DNA of 64,000 nucleotides from Clostridia bacterium (GTDB lineage Bacteria > Bacillota > Clostridia > Oscillospirales > Acutalibacteraceae): the NCBI GenBank assembly GCA_900755895.1, contig CAAEIG010000104.1:1-64000 (forward strand), given 5' to 3'. The position numbers and the translations under genes are program-made. Positions 9,610 to 17,251 of the stretch are shown one piece after another. The notes under the pieces are model-generated. The model was not told the DNA's origin and did no database searches. It saw nothing but the letters and a program-made list of their open reading frames with translations. The stretch's first letter is position 1, and the number at the start of each line of letters is the position of its first letter.

Positions 9610-10514
9610 CCTCTGCCCCACTGTTTTCCCTGACCTTGACCGGAACCCTGGCCTTGACCGGAGCCCTGACCCTGACCGGAGCCCTGACCCTGACCGGAGC
9701 CCTGACCCTGACCGGAGCCTTGACCCTGACCGGAGCCTTGACCCTGACCGGAGCCTTGACCCTGACCGGAGCCCTGGCCCTGACCGGAACCTTGCCCTTG
9801 ACCAAATCCCTGGCCAGAATGTTCTTGGCTACTGGAAACCGTTCCCTCTGTCTGAGAAGCGGAATCTTCCGATGAAGTGCCGTCCTGAGACAAGTCCTCC
9901 AACAGCTGGCGCAGCTGATTCATGGAGGAAGAGGCCGCCTCTTCCGGCGTAAGGCTGGGGTCCAGCTCCACAATCTGGGCATAGATCCGATACTTGCCCA
10001 TGGGCAGTCCCGCCTCTTGTGCCAGCTGGCGTTCCTCCAGGGTGGCGCCTTCACAGGTGACGTTTTCCAACGAGGCAGTGTCCTCCTCCACCTGCTGAAG
10101 GATCTTTTGACACTGGGACTGGCTGCTGCCTGTCACTGTGATGGAAGCTTCGCCCTCCTCCTGGGAGAGGAGCTGCTCCACCGCTTCCTCATACCCCACA
10201 AAGGGCACGGCAAGCTCATTTGCCAGCTCTTCACCCTGGGGATCGTGGGACTCCACACCCACCACCTTGCCGAAGCAGTTGACATGCAGCTCACAAGCGG
10301 AGGCACTCTCCACGCTGAGATACGCAGTGGGAGTGAAATAGGTCCAACCGCCCGCAGCCATCAGAAACACCAGTACTGCGCACAGTGCCAGCGCCATCTT
10401 TACAGGGCGCCGCCGGGAGGGACGAAGCCGCCGGGAGAGTCCCTCCCAGGCATGGTCCGCAGAGGCCTGGGGCATCTGCAAACTGCCCAAAGCGTCACGG
10501 ATTTTTTCATCCAT
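9606..10514 (-). CDS. RsgI-like membrane anti-sigma factor with GQGQGS-repeat extracellular tail
   Basis: A 302-residue single-pass protein. Residues 1-40 are cytoplasmic, with no zinc finger. A hydrophobic helix follows (about 41-62, ALCAVLVFLMAAGG). An extracellular domain beginning TAYLSVESA resembles the conserved middle domain of RsgI anti-sigma-I proteins, with GKVVGVESHDPQGEEL and a second segment GYEEAVEQLL. After a Ser/Glu-rich linker come nine tandem GQGQGS units. The family's Asn-Pro-Ser autoproteolysis segment is replaced by ASAC. The start at 10514 lies eight bases after AAGGAGG and overlaps the sigma gene by eight bases, indicating coupling. It presumably holds the partner sigma factor until an outside signal arrives; the signal is unknown. 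Confidence 0.75.
   Translation of the reverse strand: MDEKIRDALGSLQMPQASADHAWEGLSRRLRPSRRRPVKMALALCAVLVFLMAAGGWTYFTPTAYLSVESASACELHVNCFGKVVGVESHDPQGEELANELAVPFVGYEEAVEQLLSQEEGEASITVTGSSQSQCQKILQQVEEDTASLENVTCEGATLEERQLAQEAGLPMGKYRIYAQIVELDPSLTPEEAASSSMNQLRQLLEDLSQDGTSSEDSASQTEGTVSSSQEHSGQGFGQGQGSGQGQGSGQGQGSGQGQGSGQGQGSGQGQGSGQGQGSGQGQGSGQGQGSGQGQGKQWGRG
9641..9802 (-). repeat. nine tandem 18-bp repeats encoding GQGQGS
   Basis: The repeat lies in frame inside the anti-sigma gene, with the central units (about 9659-9766) nearly identical and the outer units diverged. Eighteen bases keep the frame, so slippage would change tail length without breaking the protein. Confidence 0.97.
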
Positions 10515-10995
10515 TGCCATCCCCTCCTTCCAGCTGGACTTTGAGCAGCTTTCTGGCCCGCTCCAACAACGTGTAAACCGTATTGACCTTTTTACCCAAC
10601 AGCTTCCCGATTTCAGCTGCCTTGTAGCCTTCAAAATAATAGAGGTACACCACGTCCCGGAATTTTACCGGCAAGGAAAGCACCGCCTGCAACACCTCTC
10701 GATGCTCTTGGGGTACAGGATCCGCCTGCTCCTCCAACAGCTGATCCAGGGGCACCGTCCGGGAGCGAAACACACTGGAGAGCAAATCCCTGCACTGATT
10801 GATCGCCACCCGCAACACCCAGGCCTTTTCGTGCTCCTGACTTTCAAAGGGATCGTCCCGCAGGGCGTATTTCAAGAAGACGTTTTGCAGGATGTCCTCG
10901 GCGTCCGTTCTATTTTTCAAGTGCACCATGCACACACGCCACACCGACGGTCCATACCGCTCCATGGCCTGACGGACTTCCTCCTCATCCCGCAT
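10507..10995 (-). CDS. ECF-type RNA polymerase sigma factor
   Basis: A 162-residue sigma factor with region 2 (YGPSVWRVCMVHLKNRTDAE, then DILQNVFLKYA) and region 4 (LPVKFRDVVYLYYFEGYKAA, then EIGKLLGKKVNTVYTLLERA), and no other domains. It recruits RNA polymerase to a small regulon. GAGAAGGA precedes the ATG. It lies 31 bases downstream of the secreted repeat protein and overlaps the anti-sigma gene, so the three form one operon. It is shorter than SigI (about 250 residues), so despite the RsgI-like partner I call it ECF rather than SigI. Confidence 0.93.
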   Translation of the reverse strand: MRDEEEVRQAMERYGPSVWRVCMVHLKNRTDAEDILQNVFLKYALRDDPFESQEHEKAWVLRVAINQCRDLLSSVFRSRTVPLDQLLEEQADPVPQEHREVLQAVLSLPVKFRDVVYLYYFEGYKAAEIGKLLGKKVNTVYTLLERARKLLKVQLEGGDGNG

Positions 10996-11026
10996 CGCTG
11001 TCCTTCTCCCTTCTTCACAAACCCTC

Positions 11027-11500
11027 TTACCTCATCTGGCATCTGCCGGCTCCACGCCCGGCTGCTCTCATACCCACGTTGTCACAGACGCCGTCGCCGT
11101 CCTCGTCAACCCAGTTCCGGCCGCCGCCCGTGCCCATGTTGTCACAGACGCCGTCGCCGTCCTCGTCAACCCAGTACCGGCCGCCGCCTGTGCCCATGTT
11201 GTCACAGACGCCGTCGCCGTCCTCGTCAACCCAGTTCCGGCCGCCGCCTGTGCCCATGTTGTCACAAACGCCGTCGCCGTCTGCATCCACCCAGTACCGG
11301 CCGCCACCTGTACCCATGTTGTCGCAGACACCGTCGCCGTCTGCATCCACCCAGACACTGGCAGCCTGACCACGGCCCTGTCCCCGACCCTGACCAGCTC
11401 CTTGGCCAGCACCCTGACCACGTCCGGCTGCCGCAGCACCCATACCGCCCATGGTAAGCACCAACATTCCTGCCATCAACAATACAAATACTTTTTTCAT
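11027..11500 (-). CDS. secreted small protein with five 20-residue DxDGDG (EF-hand-like) repeats
   Basis: A 157-residue protein. Residues 1-24 form a clear signal peptide (MKKVFVLLMAGMLVLTMGG). A Gly/Gln/Arg stretch (GQGAGQGRGQGRGQ) follows, then five repeats built on WVD(A/E)DGDGVCDNMGTGGG, and a basic Gly-rich end. DxDGDGxxD matches Ca2+-binding loops of the EF-hand, dockerin and thrombospondin-3 types. Each repeat has one Cys, five in all, so metal binding or disulfides are possible. AAGGAGGA precedes the ATG at 11500; an upstream in-frame ATG at 11587 would destroy the signal peptide. The Gly/Gln stretch echoes the tail of the anti-sigma factor in the same operon. I cannot assign a function. 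Confidence 0.85.
   Translation of the reverse strand: MKKVFVLLMAGMLVLTMGGMGAAAAGRGQGAGQGAGQGRGQGRGQAASVWVDADGDGVCDNMGTGGGRYWVDADGDGVCDNMGTGGGRNWVDEDGDGVCDNMGTGGGRYWVDEDGDGVCDNMGTGGGRNWVDEDGDGVCDNVGMRAAGRGAGRCQMR
11078..11360 (-). repeat. five tandem 60-bp coding repeats
   Basis: An exact 60-base period, encoding the 20-residue units of the secreted protein. Units alternate RY, RN, RY, RN at their junctions and shift from DAD to DED partway, suggesting duplication of a 120-bp pair. Confidence 0.97.
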
Positions 11501-11618
11501 TTTGAAATCCTCCTTGAAAATTACCGAATTGTTTTGGCGCGTTGTTTGCGCCTCTATAAGCAATACGGGTGAGAACCAGCTTTTCACTCAAGGATGGAAA
11601 AAATTTTTTTATTTTTTC

Positions 11619-11624
11619 ATTATA
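11619..11624 (-). promoter_or_regulatory. extended -10 element upstream of the secreted repeat protein
   Basis: The minus strand reads TGCTATAAT, an extended -10 without a recognisable -35. It would give a 5' UTR of about 110 bases. I see no obvious ECF promoter motif, so autoregulation by the operon's own sigma factor is not shown. Confidence 0.45.
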
Positions 11625-11666
11625 GCACATTCATTCCCCGTTGGGTTTGACAAAGTATTATTTATC

Positions 11667-11695
11667 TTGCAAGATATGAGTTTTTCCGCTACAAT
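11667..11695 (+). promoter_or_regulatory. sigma-A promoter for the rnf operon
   Basis: TTGCAA, 17 bases, TACAAT, about 65 bases before rnfC. A second -35-like TTGACA lies 20 bases upstream at 11647. Confidence 0.6.
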
Positions 11696-11761
11696 GAAGC
11701 GTGGGATTTTCTCGCTTTCCGGGGAAACCCATCCGAACATACGAAAGGCTGGAATGAAGTT

Positions 11762-13102
11762 ATGGAGTTTCCAAAACACCCCTTCCGCACCCACGGTGGA
11801 GCGGCGGTGCCCCATCATAAGAACACTTGGGACACACCCACCGCTACCATGCCGCCTCCGGAAAGGGTCATTTTACCCATGCAGCAGCACATCGGCGCTC
11901 CCTGTATCCCCACGGTGAAAAAGGGGGATCACGTCTATGTTGGCACTGTGGTGGGCGACAACAGCGCCTATGTTTGCGCTCCCGTACACGCCTCGATCTC
12001 CGGCACCGTGACGGAGATCACCGAAGTGATGCTCACCGGCGGTCAGATGACCCAGGCTGTGGTCATCGAGTCCGACGGGAAAATGGAGCGGGATCCCGCC
12101 ATTGCTCCGCCCCCGCCCATCACCACCAAGGAAGAACTGGCCAACGCCGCCAGGGCTGCCGGTCTGGTGGGCCTGGGAGGCGCTGGTTTCCCCGCCCATG
12201 TAAAGCTCAACATCCCCGAGGGCAAAAGCATTGATACCCTGCTGGTCAACGTGGCAGAATGTGAGCCCTATGTCACCTCCGACCACCGGGAAGCCCTGGA
12301 AAATGGCCACAATGTGCTGGACGGCATCTACAAGGTCAAGGAGATCCTGGGAGTGCAGCGGGTAATTATTGCCGTGGAGGATAACAAGCCCGATGTCATC
12401 CAGAAGCTCACCGAGATCGCCGACGATCCCAAGCGGGATCCCCTGGACCAAGTGCGAGTGCTCCCCTTGAAGAGCCGCTATCCCCAGGGCGCTGAGAAGA
12501 TCCTGGTGCAGGCCTGCACCGGCCGCAAAGTACCCGAGGGAAAACTCCCTGCCGATGTGGGCTGCCTGGTGATGAACATTGGCTCCATCTCCTTCCTGGC
12601 AAGCTATATGCGCACCGGTATGCCCCTGACCTTGAAACGGGTCACCATGGACGGCTCCGCCATGGCTCATCCCCAGAACGTCATCGTCCCGGTGGGCACC
12701 CCCATCAAGGAAGTGGTGGCCTTCTGCGGGGGCTACAAATCCGAGCCCAAAAAGCTCATCATGGGCGGCCCCATGATGGGTGTGGCCATCACCAGCGATG
12801 AACTGCCCATTTTAAAGCAGAACAACGCCATCCTGGCCTTTGATGCAAAGGAGGCCTCCCTGCGGCAGCCCACCGCCTGCATCCGCTGCGGCAGATGCGT
12901 GGCGGCATGTCCCATGAACCTGATGCCCACCAAGCTGGAGCACGCAGCAGAACGTGGAGACGTGGATGCCCTTCAGTCCCTGAACATCATGACCTGCATG
13001 GAGTGCGGCTGCTGCGCCTTCTCCTGCCCGGCTGGCCGCAGATTGGTACAGGCCATCCGCCTGGGCAAAAGTACTGTGAGAAAAGCGGGAGGTAAGAAAT
13101 AA
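11762..13102 (+). CDS. rnfC: Rnf complex subunit RnfC
   Basis: A 446-residue membrane-associated subunit of the ferredoxin:NAD+ oxidoreductase. The N-terminal GG-containing barrel is followed by the NADH/FMN-binding Rossmann part (GLVGLGGAGFPAHVKL, NVAECEPY) and two 4Fe-4S motifs (CIRCGRCVAACP and CMECGCCAFSCP). It passes electrons between NAD(H) and the other subunits. It is the first gene of rnfCDGEAB; rnfD follows after one base. Rnf couples reduced-ferredoxin oxidation to Na+ or H+ export, a main energy-conserving step in many anaerobic Clostridia. The ribosome site (GAAAGG) is distant, so the exact start is slightly uncertain. Confidence 0.96.
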   Translation: MEFPKHPFRTHGGAAVPHHKNTWDTPTATMPPPERVILPMQQHIGAPCIPTVKKGDHVYVGTVVGDNSAYVCAPVHASISGTVTEITEVMLTGGQMTQAVVIESDGKMERDPAIAPPPPITTKEELANAARAAGLVGLGGAGFPAHVKLNIPEGKSIDTLLVNVAECEPYVTSDHREALENGHNVLDGIYKVKEILGVQRVIIAVEDNKPDVIQKLTEIADDPKRDPLDQVRVLPLKSRYPQGAEKILVQACTGRKVPEGKLPADVGCLVMNIGSISFLASYMRTGMPLTLKRVTMDGSAMAHPQNVIVPVGTPIKEVVAFCGGYKSEPKKLIMGGPMMGVAITSDELPILKQNNAILAFDAKEASLRQPTACIRCGRCVAACPMNLMPTKLEHAAERGDVDALQSLNIMTCMECGCCAFSCPAGRRLVQAIRLGKSTVRKAGGKK

Positions 13103-13103
13103 T

Positions 13104-14063
13104 ATGGAAAAGCTCATTGTGTCTTCCTCCCCTCATTTTAACGGCGGGAAGACCACCCAGAATATCATGCTGGACGTGATCATCGCCCTGACCCCTGCCA
13201 TGATCGCTTCGGTGATCCTGTTCGGCTTCCGGGCAGCTGTGGTGATCCTCACCTGTGTCGCCGCCTGCATCGCCAGCGAGTACCTGTCCCGGCGGGTGAT
13301 GAAGCGCCCCCAGACCGTTGGGGATCTCAGCTGCGTGGTCACGGGCATTCTGCTGGCTTTGAACCTGCCCTCCACCATCAATCCCCTCATCGCCATTTTC
13401 GGAAGCGTAGCCGCCATTGTGGTGGTCAAGCAGATGTTCGGCGGTATCGGGCAGAACTTTGTCAACCCGGCTCTCACCGGCCGTATCATCCTGTTGAACT
13501 CCTTCCCCTCTCGGATGACCCACTGGGTGCAGCCCTTTGACTACGCCGCCGGCGCCGATGCGGTGACCACGGCCACTCCCCTGGGGATTTTGAAAGAGGG
13601 CGGCGGGGAACTGCCCTCCTACCTGGATCTGTTTTTGGGCAACACCGGCGGCTGCTTGGGCGAGACCTGCGCTCTGGCACTGCTGCTGGGAGGCATCTAC
13701 CTCATTGTCCGGCGGGTGATCTCCCCGGTGATCCCCTTGACCTACCTAGGCACCGTAGCTGTGCTCTCCTTCTTCATGGGCCGGGATCCCCTGTTTGATC
13801 TGCTCTCCGGCGGCCTGCTGCTGGGCGCCATCTTCATGGCCACCGACTACACCACCAGCCCTCTGTACTTCTGGGGACGTGTGGTCTTTGCCTTTGGCTG
13901 CGGACTGATCACCATGCTCATCCGCCAGTACGGCTCCCTGCCGGAAGGCGTGTCCTACTCCATCATTCTGATGAATATTCTCACTCCGCTCATTGAGCGT
14001 TACATCAAACCCCGTCCCTTTGGGGCCATGAAAAAAACTCCGGAAGGGGGGCAAAAAGGATGA
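13104..14063 (+). CDS. rnfD: Rnf complex subunit RnfD
   Basis: A 319-residue integral membrane protein with about ten helices, homologous to NqrB. The segment DAVTTATPLG contains the threonine expected to carry covalent FMN. It belongs to the ion-translocating core. The start lies one base after the rnfC stop and the end overlaps rnfG by four bases, so translation is coupled along the operon. Confidence 0.96.
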   Translation: MEKLIVSSSPHFNGGKTTQNIMLDVIIALTPAMIASVILFGFRAAVVILTCVAACIASEYLSRRVMKRPQTVGDLSCVVTGILLALNLPSTINPLIAIFGSVAAIVVVKQMFGGIGQNFVNPALTGRIILLNSFPSRMTHWVQPFDYAAGADAVTTATPLGILKEGGGELPSYLDLFLGNTGGCLGETCALALLLGGIYLIVRRVISPVIPLTYLGTVAVLSFFMGRDPLFDLLSGGLLLGAIFMATDYTTSPLYFWGRVVFAFGCGLITMLIRQYGSLPEGVSYSIILMNILTPLIERYIKPRPFGAMKKTPEGGQKG

Positions 14064-14614
14064 AGCTTGAGCTGAAAGAGATCCTGCGCCCCACGGCAGT
14101 GCTGTTCATCATCTGCGTTGTGGTGGCAGCTGCGCTGGCCGGCACCAATATGCTCACTGCCGACCGCATTGCCCAGTTGGAAGCGGAAAACGCCGAAGCC
14201 TCCCGGAAGATCGTTCTCCCCGCTGCAGAGGAGTTCACCTCTCAGGACAACGACGCCTATTACACCGGCGAAGCCGGCGGCGAAACCGTGGGCTATGTCT
14301 TTGAGACAGGGTCCAGCGGTTACGGCGGCACGGTCAAGGTCATGACCGGCATCGACACCGAAGGCAACATCACCGGCGTGGTGATCCTCTCCCACGACGA
14401 GACCCCCGGTCTGGGCGCCAATGCCACAAAGCCTGATTTTCTCAACCAGTATTTGCAGCCCGCCCCCGAGGACGGTCTGGATGTGATCAAGTATCAGACC
14501 CCCGCCGAGGGCCAGATTGAGGCCATGACCGGCGCCACGGTCACCTCCACCGCCGTCACCGACGCGGTGAACCAAGCCATTGAACAATACTATGCAGTGA
14601 AAGGAGGCGCGTGA
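14060..14614 (+). CDS. rnfG: Rnf complex subunit RnfG
   Basis: A 184-residue protein with one N-terminal membrane helix (about 11-28) and an extracytoplasmic FMN domain. The motif MTGATVTSTAV includes the threonine to which FMN is attached in the RnfG/NqrC family. The ATG overlaps the rnfD stop as ATGA. It relays electrons on the outer face of the membrane. Confidence 0.96.
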   Translation: MKLELKEILRPTAVLFIICVVVAAALAGTNMLTADRIAQLEAENAEASRKIVLPAAEEFTSQDNDAYYTGEAGGETVGYVFETGSSGYGGTVKVMTGIDTEGNITGVVILSHDETPGLGANATKPDFLNQYLQPAPEDGLDVIKYQTPAEGQIEAMTGATVTSTAVTDAVNQAIEQYYAVKGGA

Positions 14615-14615
14615 C

Positions 14616-15314
14616 ATGGAGAAGAATCGTCATTCCCTGCTCCATGAGTTCACCAAGGGCATCATCAAGGAAAATCCGGTGCTCCGTCTGGTGTTGGGCT
14701 GCTGCGCCACTCTGGCAGTGACCACCGCCGCCTCCAACGCCATTGGCATGGGCGCGGCCACCACCTTTGTGCTGGTCTGCTCCAACGTGGTGATCTCCCT
14801 GCTGCGCAAGGTCATCCCCGACAAGGTGCGCATTCCCGCCTTCATCACCATCGTGGCGGGCTTCGTCACCATTGTGCAGCTGTTCATCCAGGCCTTCTCC
14901 CCCGCTTTGGACGAGGCTCTGGGCGTGTTCCTGCCCTTGATCGTGGTCAACTGCATCATCCTGGGCCGGGCCGAAATGTTTGCCAGCAAGAACAAGGTGC
15001 TGCCCTCCCTGCTGGACGGTCTGGGCATGGGCGTGGGCTTCACCGCCACACTCCTTGCCATGGGCATTATCCGGGAGCTGTTGGGTGCTGGCACTGTGTT
15101 TGGGTTGCCCGTGCTCTCCGGCTTCATGGAGCCCATCATCATCTTCCTGTTGCCTCCCGGTGGCTTCTTCGTGTTCGGTATGCTCATCGCCCTGGCGGGC
15201 AAGCTCTCTGCAGAGGGCAAAGCTCCCGAATCCATGGGCTGCTCTCACTGCCCCTTGGCAGCTTCCTGCTCCAAGCTGGGGGAATGTGACAACGGAAAGG
15301 AGGCCGCGAAGTGA
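14616..15314 (+). CDS. rnfE: Rnf complex subunit RnfE
   Basis: A 232-residue, six-helix membrane subunit, homologous to NqrD, starting one base after rnfG and after GGAGG. It pairs with RnfA, with which it shares an inverted-topology fold carrying a 2Fe-2S cluster within the membrane (family knowledge). The C-terminus has an extra Cys-containing tail (GCSHCPLAASC) that many homologues lack; its role is unknown. Confidence 0.95.
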   Translation: MEKNRHSLLHEFTKGIIKENPVLRLVLGCCATLAVTTAASNAIGMGAATTFVLVCSNVVISLLRKVIPDKVRIPAFITIVAGFVTIVQLFIQAFSPALDEALGVFLPLIVVNCIILGRAEMFASKNKVLPSLLDGLGMGVGFTATLLAMGIIRELLGAGTVFGLPVLSGFMEPIIIFLLPPGGFFVFGMLIALAGKLSAEGKAPESMGCSHCPLAASCSKLGECDNGKEAAK

Positions 15315-15931
15315 TGGACGCTCAAACGATCAAATCCCTGGTGGCCATCTTCCTGGCTGCTATTTTAACGGAAAACTACGTGCTCAATCAGTTCTTGGGC
15401 ATCTGCCCCTTCCTGGGTGTCTCTAAAAAGCTGGACACCGCTGTGGGCATGAGCTGCGCGGTCACCGTGGTCATGGTCATCGCCACTGCTGTGACCTGGC
15501 CCCTGTACATGTTCCTGTTGGTACCCAACGGTCTGGCCTACTTACAGACCATCGTGTTCATTCTGGTCATTGCCGCTCTGGTACAGCTGCTGGAAACGGC
15601 TCTGCGCAAGTACATGCCCCCGCTGTACAACTCCCTGGGCATCTACCTACCCCTGATTACCACCAACTGCGCCGTGCTGGGCGTGACCATGCTGGTGCTG
15701 GACAAGGGCGCTGCGGATCCCTCTTTCGGCTATGTGCAGTCCCTGGTCAACGCCTTCGGATCCGGCATCGGATTCCTGGTGGCCATGGTGCTGTTTGCCG
15801 GTGTACGGGAGCGCCTGGAGCAGTGTGACATTCCCAAGACGTTCCAGGGTCTGCCCATCACGCTGGTTGCGGCCAGTCTGGTGGCTGTCAGCTTCCTGGG
15901 CTTTAACGGCGTCGTGGACAACCTGCTGTAA
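15314..15931 (+). CDS. rnfA: Rnf complex subunit RnfA
   Basis: A 205-residue, six-helix membrane subunit homologous to NqrE. Conserved cysteines appear in FLGICPFLGV and TTNCAVLGV, where the intramembrane iron site is coordinated. The ATG at 15314 overlaps the rnfE stop as TGATG; a GTG three bases earlier is an alternative, and AAAGGAGG fits either. Confidence 0.95.
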   Translation: MDAQTIKSLVAIFLAAILTENYVLNQFLGICPFLGVSKKLDTAVGMSCAVTVVMVIATAVTWPLYMFLLVPNGLAYLQTIVFILVIAALVQLLETALRKYMPPLYNSLGIYLPLITTNCAVLGVTMLVLDKGAADPSFGYVQSLVNAFGSGIGFLVAMVLFAGVRERLEQCDIPKTFQGLPITLVAASLVAVSFLGFNGVVDNLL

Positions 15932-15943
15932 GGAGGGACTGCT

Positions 15944-16729
15944 GTGGAAATTATCACACCTATTTTGATTGTAGGCATCATCGGCCTGTTGGCCGGCGTG
16001 ATCCTTGCGGTGGCCTCCATCGTTATGGCAGTACCCAAGGACGAAAAGGCCGAAGCTCTGGAGGAAATTCTCCCCGGAGCTAACTGCGGCGCCTGCGGAT
16101 TTTCCGGCTGTCCCGGCTATGCAGCAGCCATGGCCAAAGGCGAGGCCAAACCCGGACTTTGCTCTCCCGGCGGCGCGGAAGTCGCTCAGAAGTGCGCCGA
16201 GATCCTGGGCGGCGGCGATGTGGAGATGGAGTACAAAACCGCTCTGGTCCACTGCCTGGGCAGCTATGACAACACCACCGACAAGATGCTCTATGACGGC
16301 ATCCAGAGCTGCTCTGCAGCGGCGTTCCTCATGGGAGGCATCACCTCCTGCCGGTACGGCTGCATGGGCTTGGGAGACTGCCAGAGAGCCTGTGAATACG
16401 GGGCTATCTCCGTGTGCAACGGCTTGGCTCGCGTGGATCCCCAAAAATGCAAGGGCTGCTCCAAGTGCGTGGCTGCCTGCCCCAAGGGAATCATCTCCCT
16501 GGTGCCCCTCAAAAAGCAGGCAGTGGTACGCTGCTCCAACTGTGACAAGGCCAAGGGCACCATGGCCGTGTGCAACATCGGCTGCATCGGCTGTGGCAAA
16601 TGTACACGGACCTGCGAATTTGGCGCTATCGTTGTGGAAAACGGCGTGGCCAAGGTGGATCCTTCCAAGTGTACTGCCTGCGGCAAGTGCGTGGAAGCCT
16701 GCCCCCGTCATGTGATCTCTCTGCTCTAA
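15944..16729 (+). CDS. rnfB: Rnf complex subunit RnfB (ferredoxin-type)
   Basis: A 261-residue iron-sulfur protein with an N-terminal membrane helix, the RnfB Fe-S domain (CGACGFSGCPGYA) and at least two further ferredoxin cluster sets, including CKGCSKCVAACP and CTACGKCVEACP plus an intervening CIGCGKC set. It is the likely entry point for electrons from reduced ferredoxin. It begins with GTG, seven bases after AAGGAGG. The operon ends here at a strong hairpin. Confidence 0.96.
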   Translation: MEIITPILIVGIIGLLAGVILAVASIVMAVPKDEKAEALEEILPGANCGACGFSGCPGYAAAMAKGEAKPGLCSPGGAEVAQKCAEILGGGDVEMEYKTALVHCLGSYDNTTDKMLYDGIQSCSAAAFLMGGITSCRYGCMGLGDCQRACEYGAISVCNGLARVDPQKCKGCSKCVAACPKGIISLVPLKKQAVVRCSNCDKAKGTMAVCNIGCIGCGKCTRTCEFGAIVVENGVAKVDPSKCTACGKCVEACPRHVISLL

Positions 16730-16739
16730 GACAACTCTG

Positions 16740-16772
16740 CCCCGGCAAGGTACCCTTTGCCGGGGCTTTTTC
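16740..16772 (+). terminator. intrinsic terminator of the rnf operon
   Basis: A CCCCGGCAA/TTGCCGGGG stem followed by CTTTTTCT, just downstream of rnfB. Confidence 0.9.
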
Positions 16773-16795
16773 TATCTGGAAAGGAGTGGTGTAAA

Positions 16796-17161
16796 ATGAA
16801 CATCAAACTGGCCACTGTCGTGGTGGACTGTCAGGACGCTCGCCGGACGGCAACTTTCTACTCCAAGCTTCTGGGCTGGCCCATCACTCTGGAGGAACCC
16901 AACTGGGTCCTGCTACGGGACCCAAAGGGCGGCACAGGGCTGTCCTTCCAAACCGAGGAGGGCTACGTTCGACCCGTATGGCCGGAAGAACCTGGAAAAC
17001 CCACCAAGATGCTCCACCTGGACTTTAAAGTGGACGACCTGCCCGCTGCGGAAGCCCATGCACTGGCCTGTGGGGCGGTGAAATCCCCCCAGCAGTTTTT
17101 GAAGCGAGTGACCGTCTTCTTCGACCCGGAAGGCCATCCCTTCTGCCTGTTTCTAGATTGA
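16796..17161 (+). CDS. VOC family protein (glyoxalase/bleomycin-resistance fold)
   Basis: A 121-residue single vicinal-oxygen-chelate domain: ATVVVDCQDARRTATFYSKL starts the first beta-alpha-beta-beta-beta module and VFFDPEGHPFCLFLD ends the second. AAAGGAG precedes the ATG at 16796. VOC proteins include lyases, isomerases and drug-binding proteins; the substrate cannot be told here. It follows the rnf terminator closely and may be expressed by readthrough. Confidence 0.85.
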   Translation: MNIKLATVVVDCQDARRTATFYSKLLGWPITLEEPNWVLLRDPKGGTGLSFQTEEGYVRPVWPEEPGKPTKMLHLDFKVDDLPAAEAHALACGAVKSPQQFLKRVTVFFDPEGHPFCLFLD

Positions 17162-17180
17162 AAGAACACATCATCACACA

Positions 17181-17217
17181 AGAGAAAGGGCCTCCCAGTC
17201 GGGAGGCCCTTTCTCTT
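17181..17217. terminator. bidirectional terminator between the VOC gene and phoR
   Basis: A 16-base arm (AGAGAAAGGGCCTCCC) around AGTC, with T-rich flanks on both strands. It serves both convergent genes. Confidence 0.9.
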
Positions 17218-17251
17218 TCGGGGAAATATTTCAGAGAAGAACTTATACACT

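Noticed and set aside
10507..10995. Calling the first sigma factor SigI because of the RsgI-like neighbour
   Set aside because: It is about 90 residues shorter than SigI and has a standard ECF region 4.
9641..11360. Possible CRISPR array from the 18-bp and 60-bp tandem repeats
   Set aside because: There are no spacers; repeats are contiguous, in frame and encode low-complexity protein; no cas genes are near.
11501..11587. Upstream extension of the secreted repeat protein
   Set aside because: It would place 29 polar residues before a clear signal peptide that has its own AAGGAGGA site.
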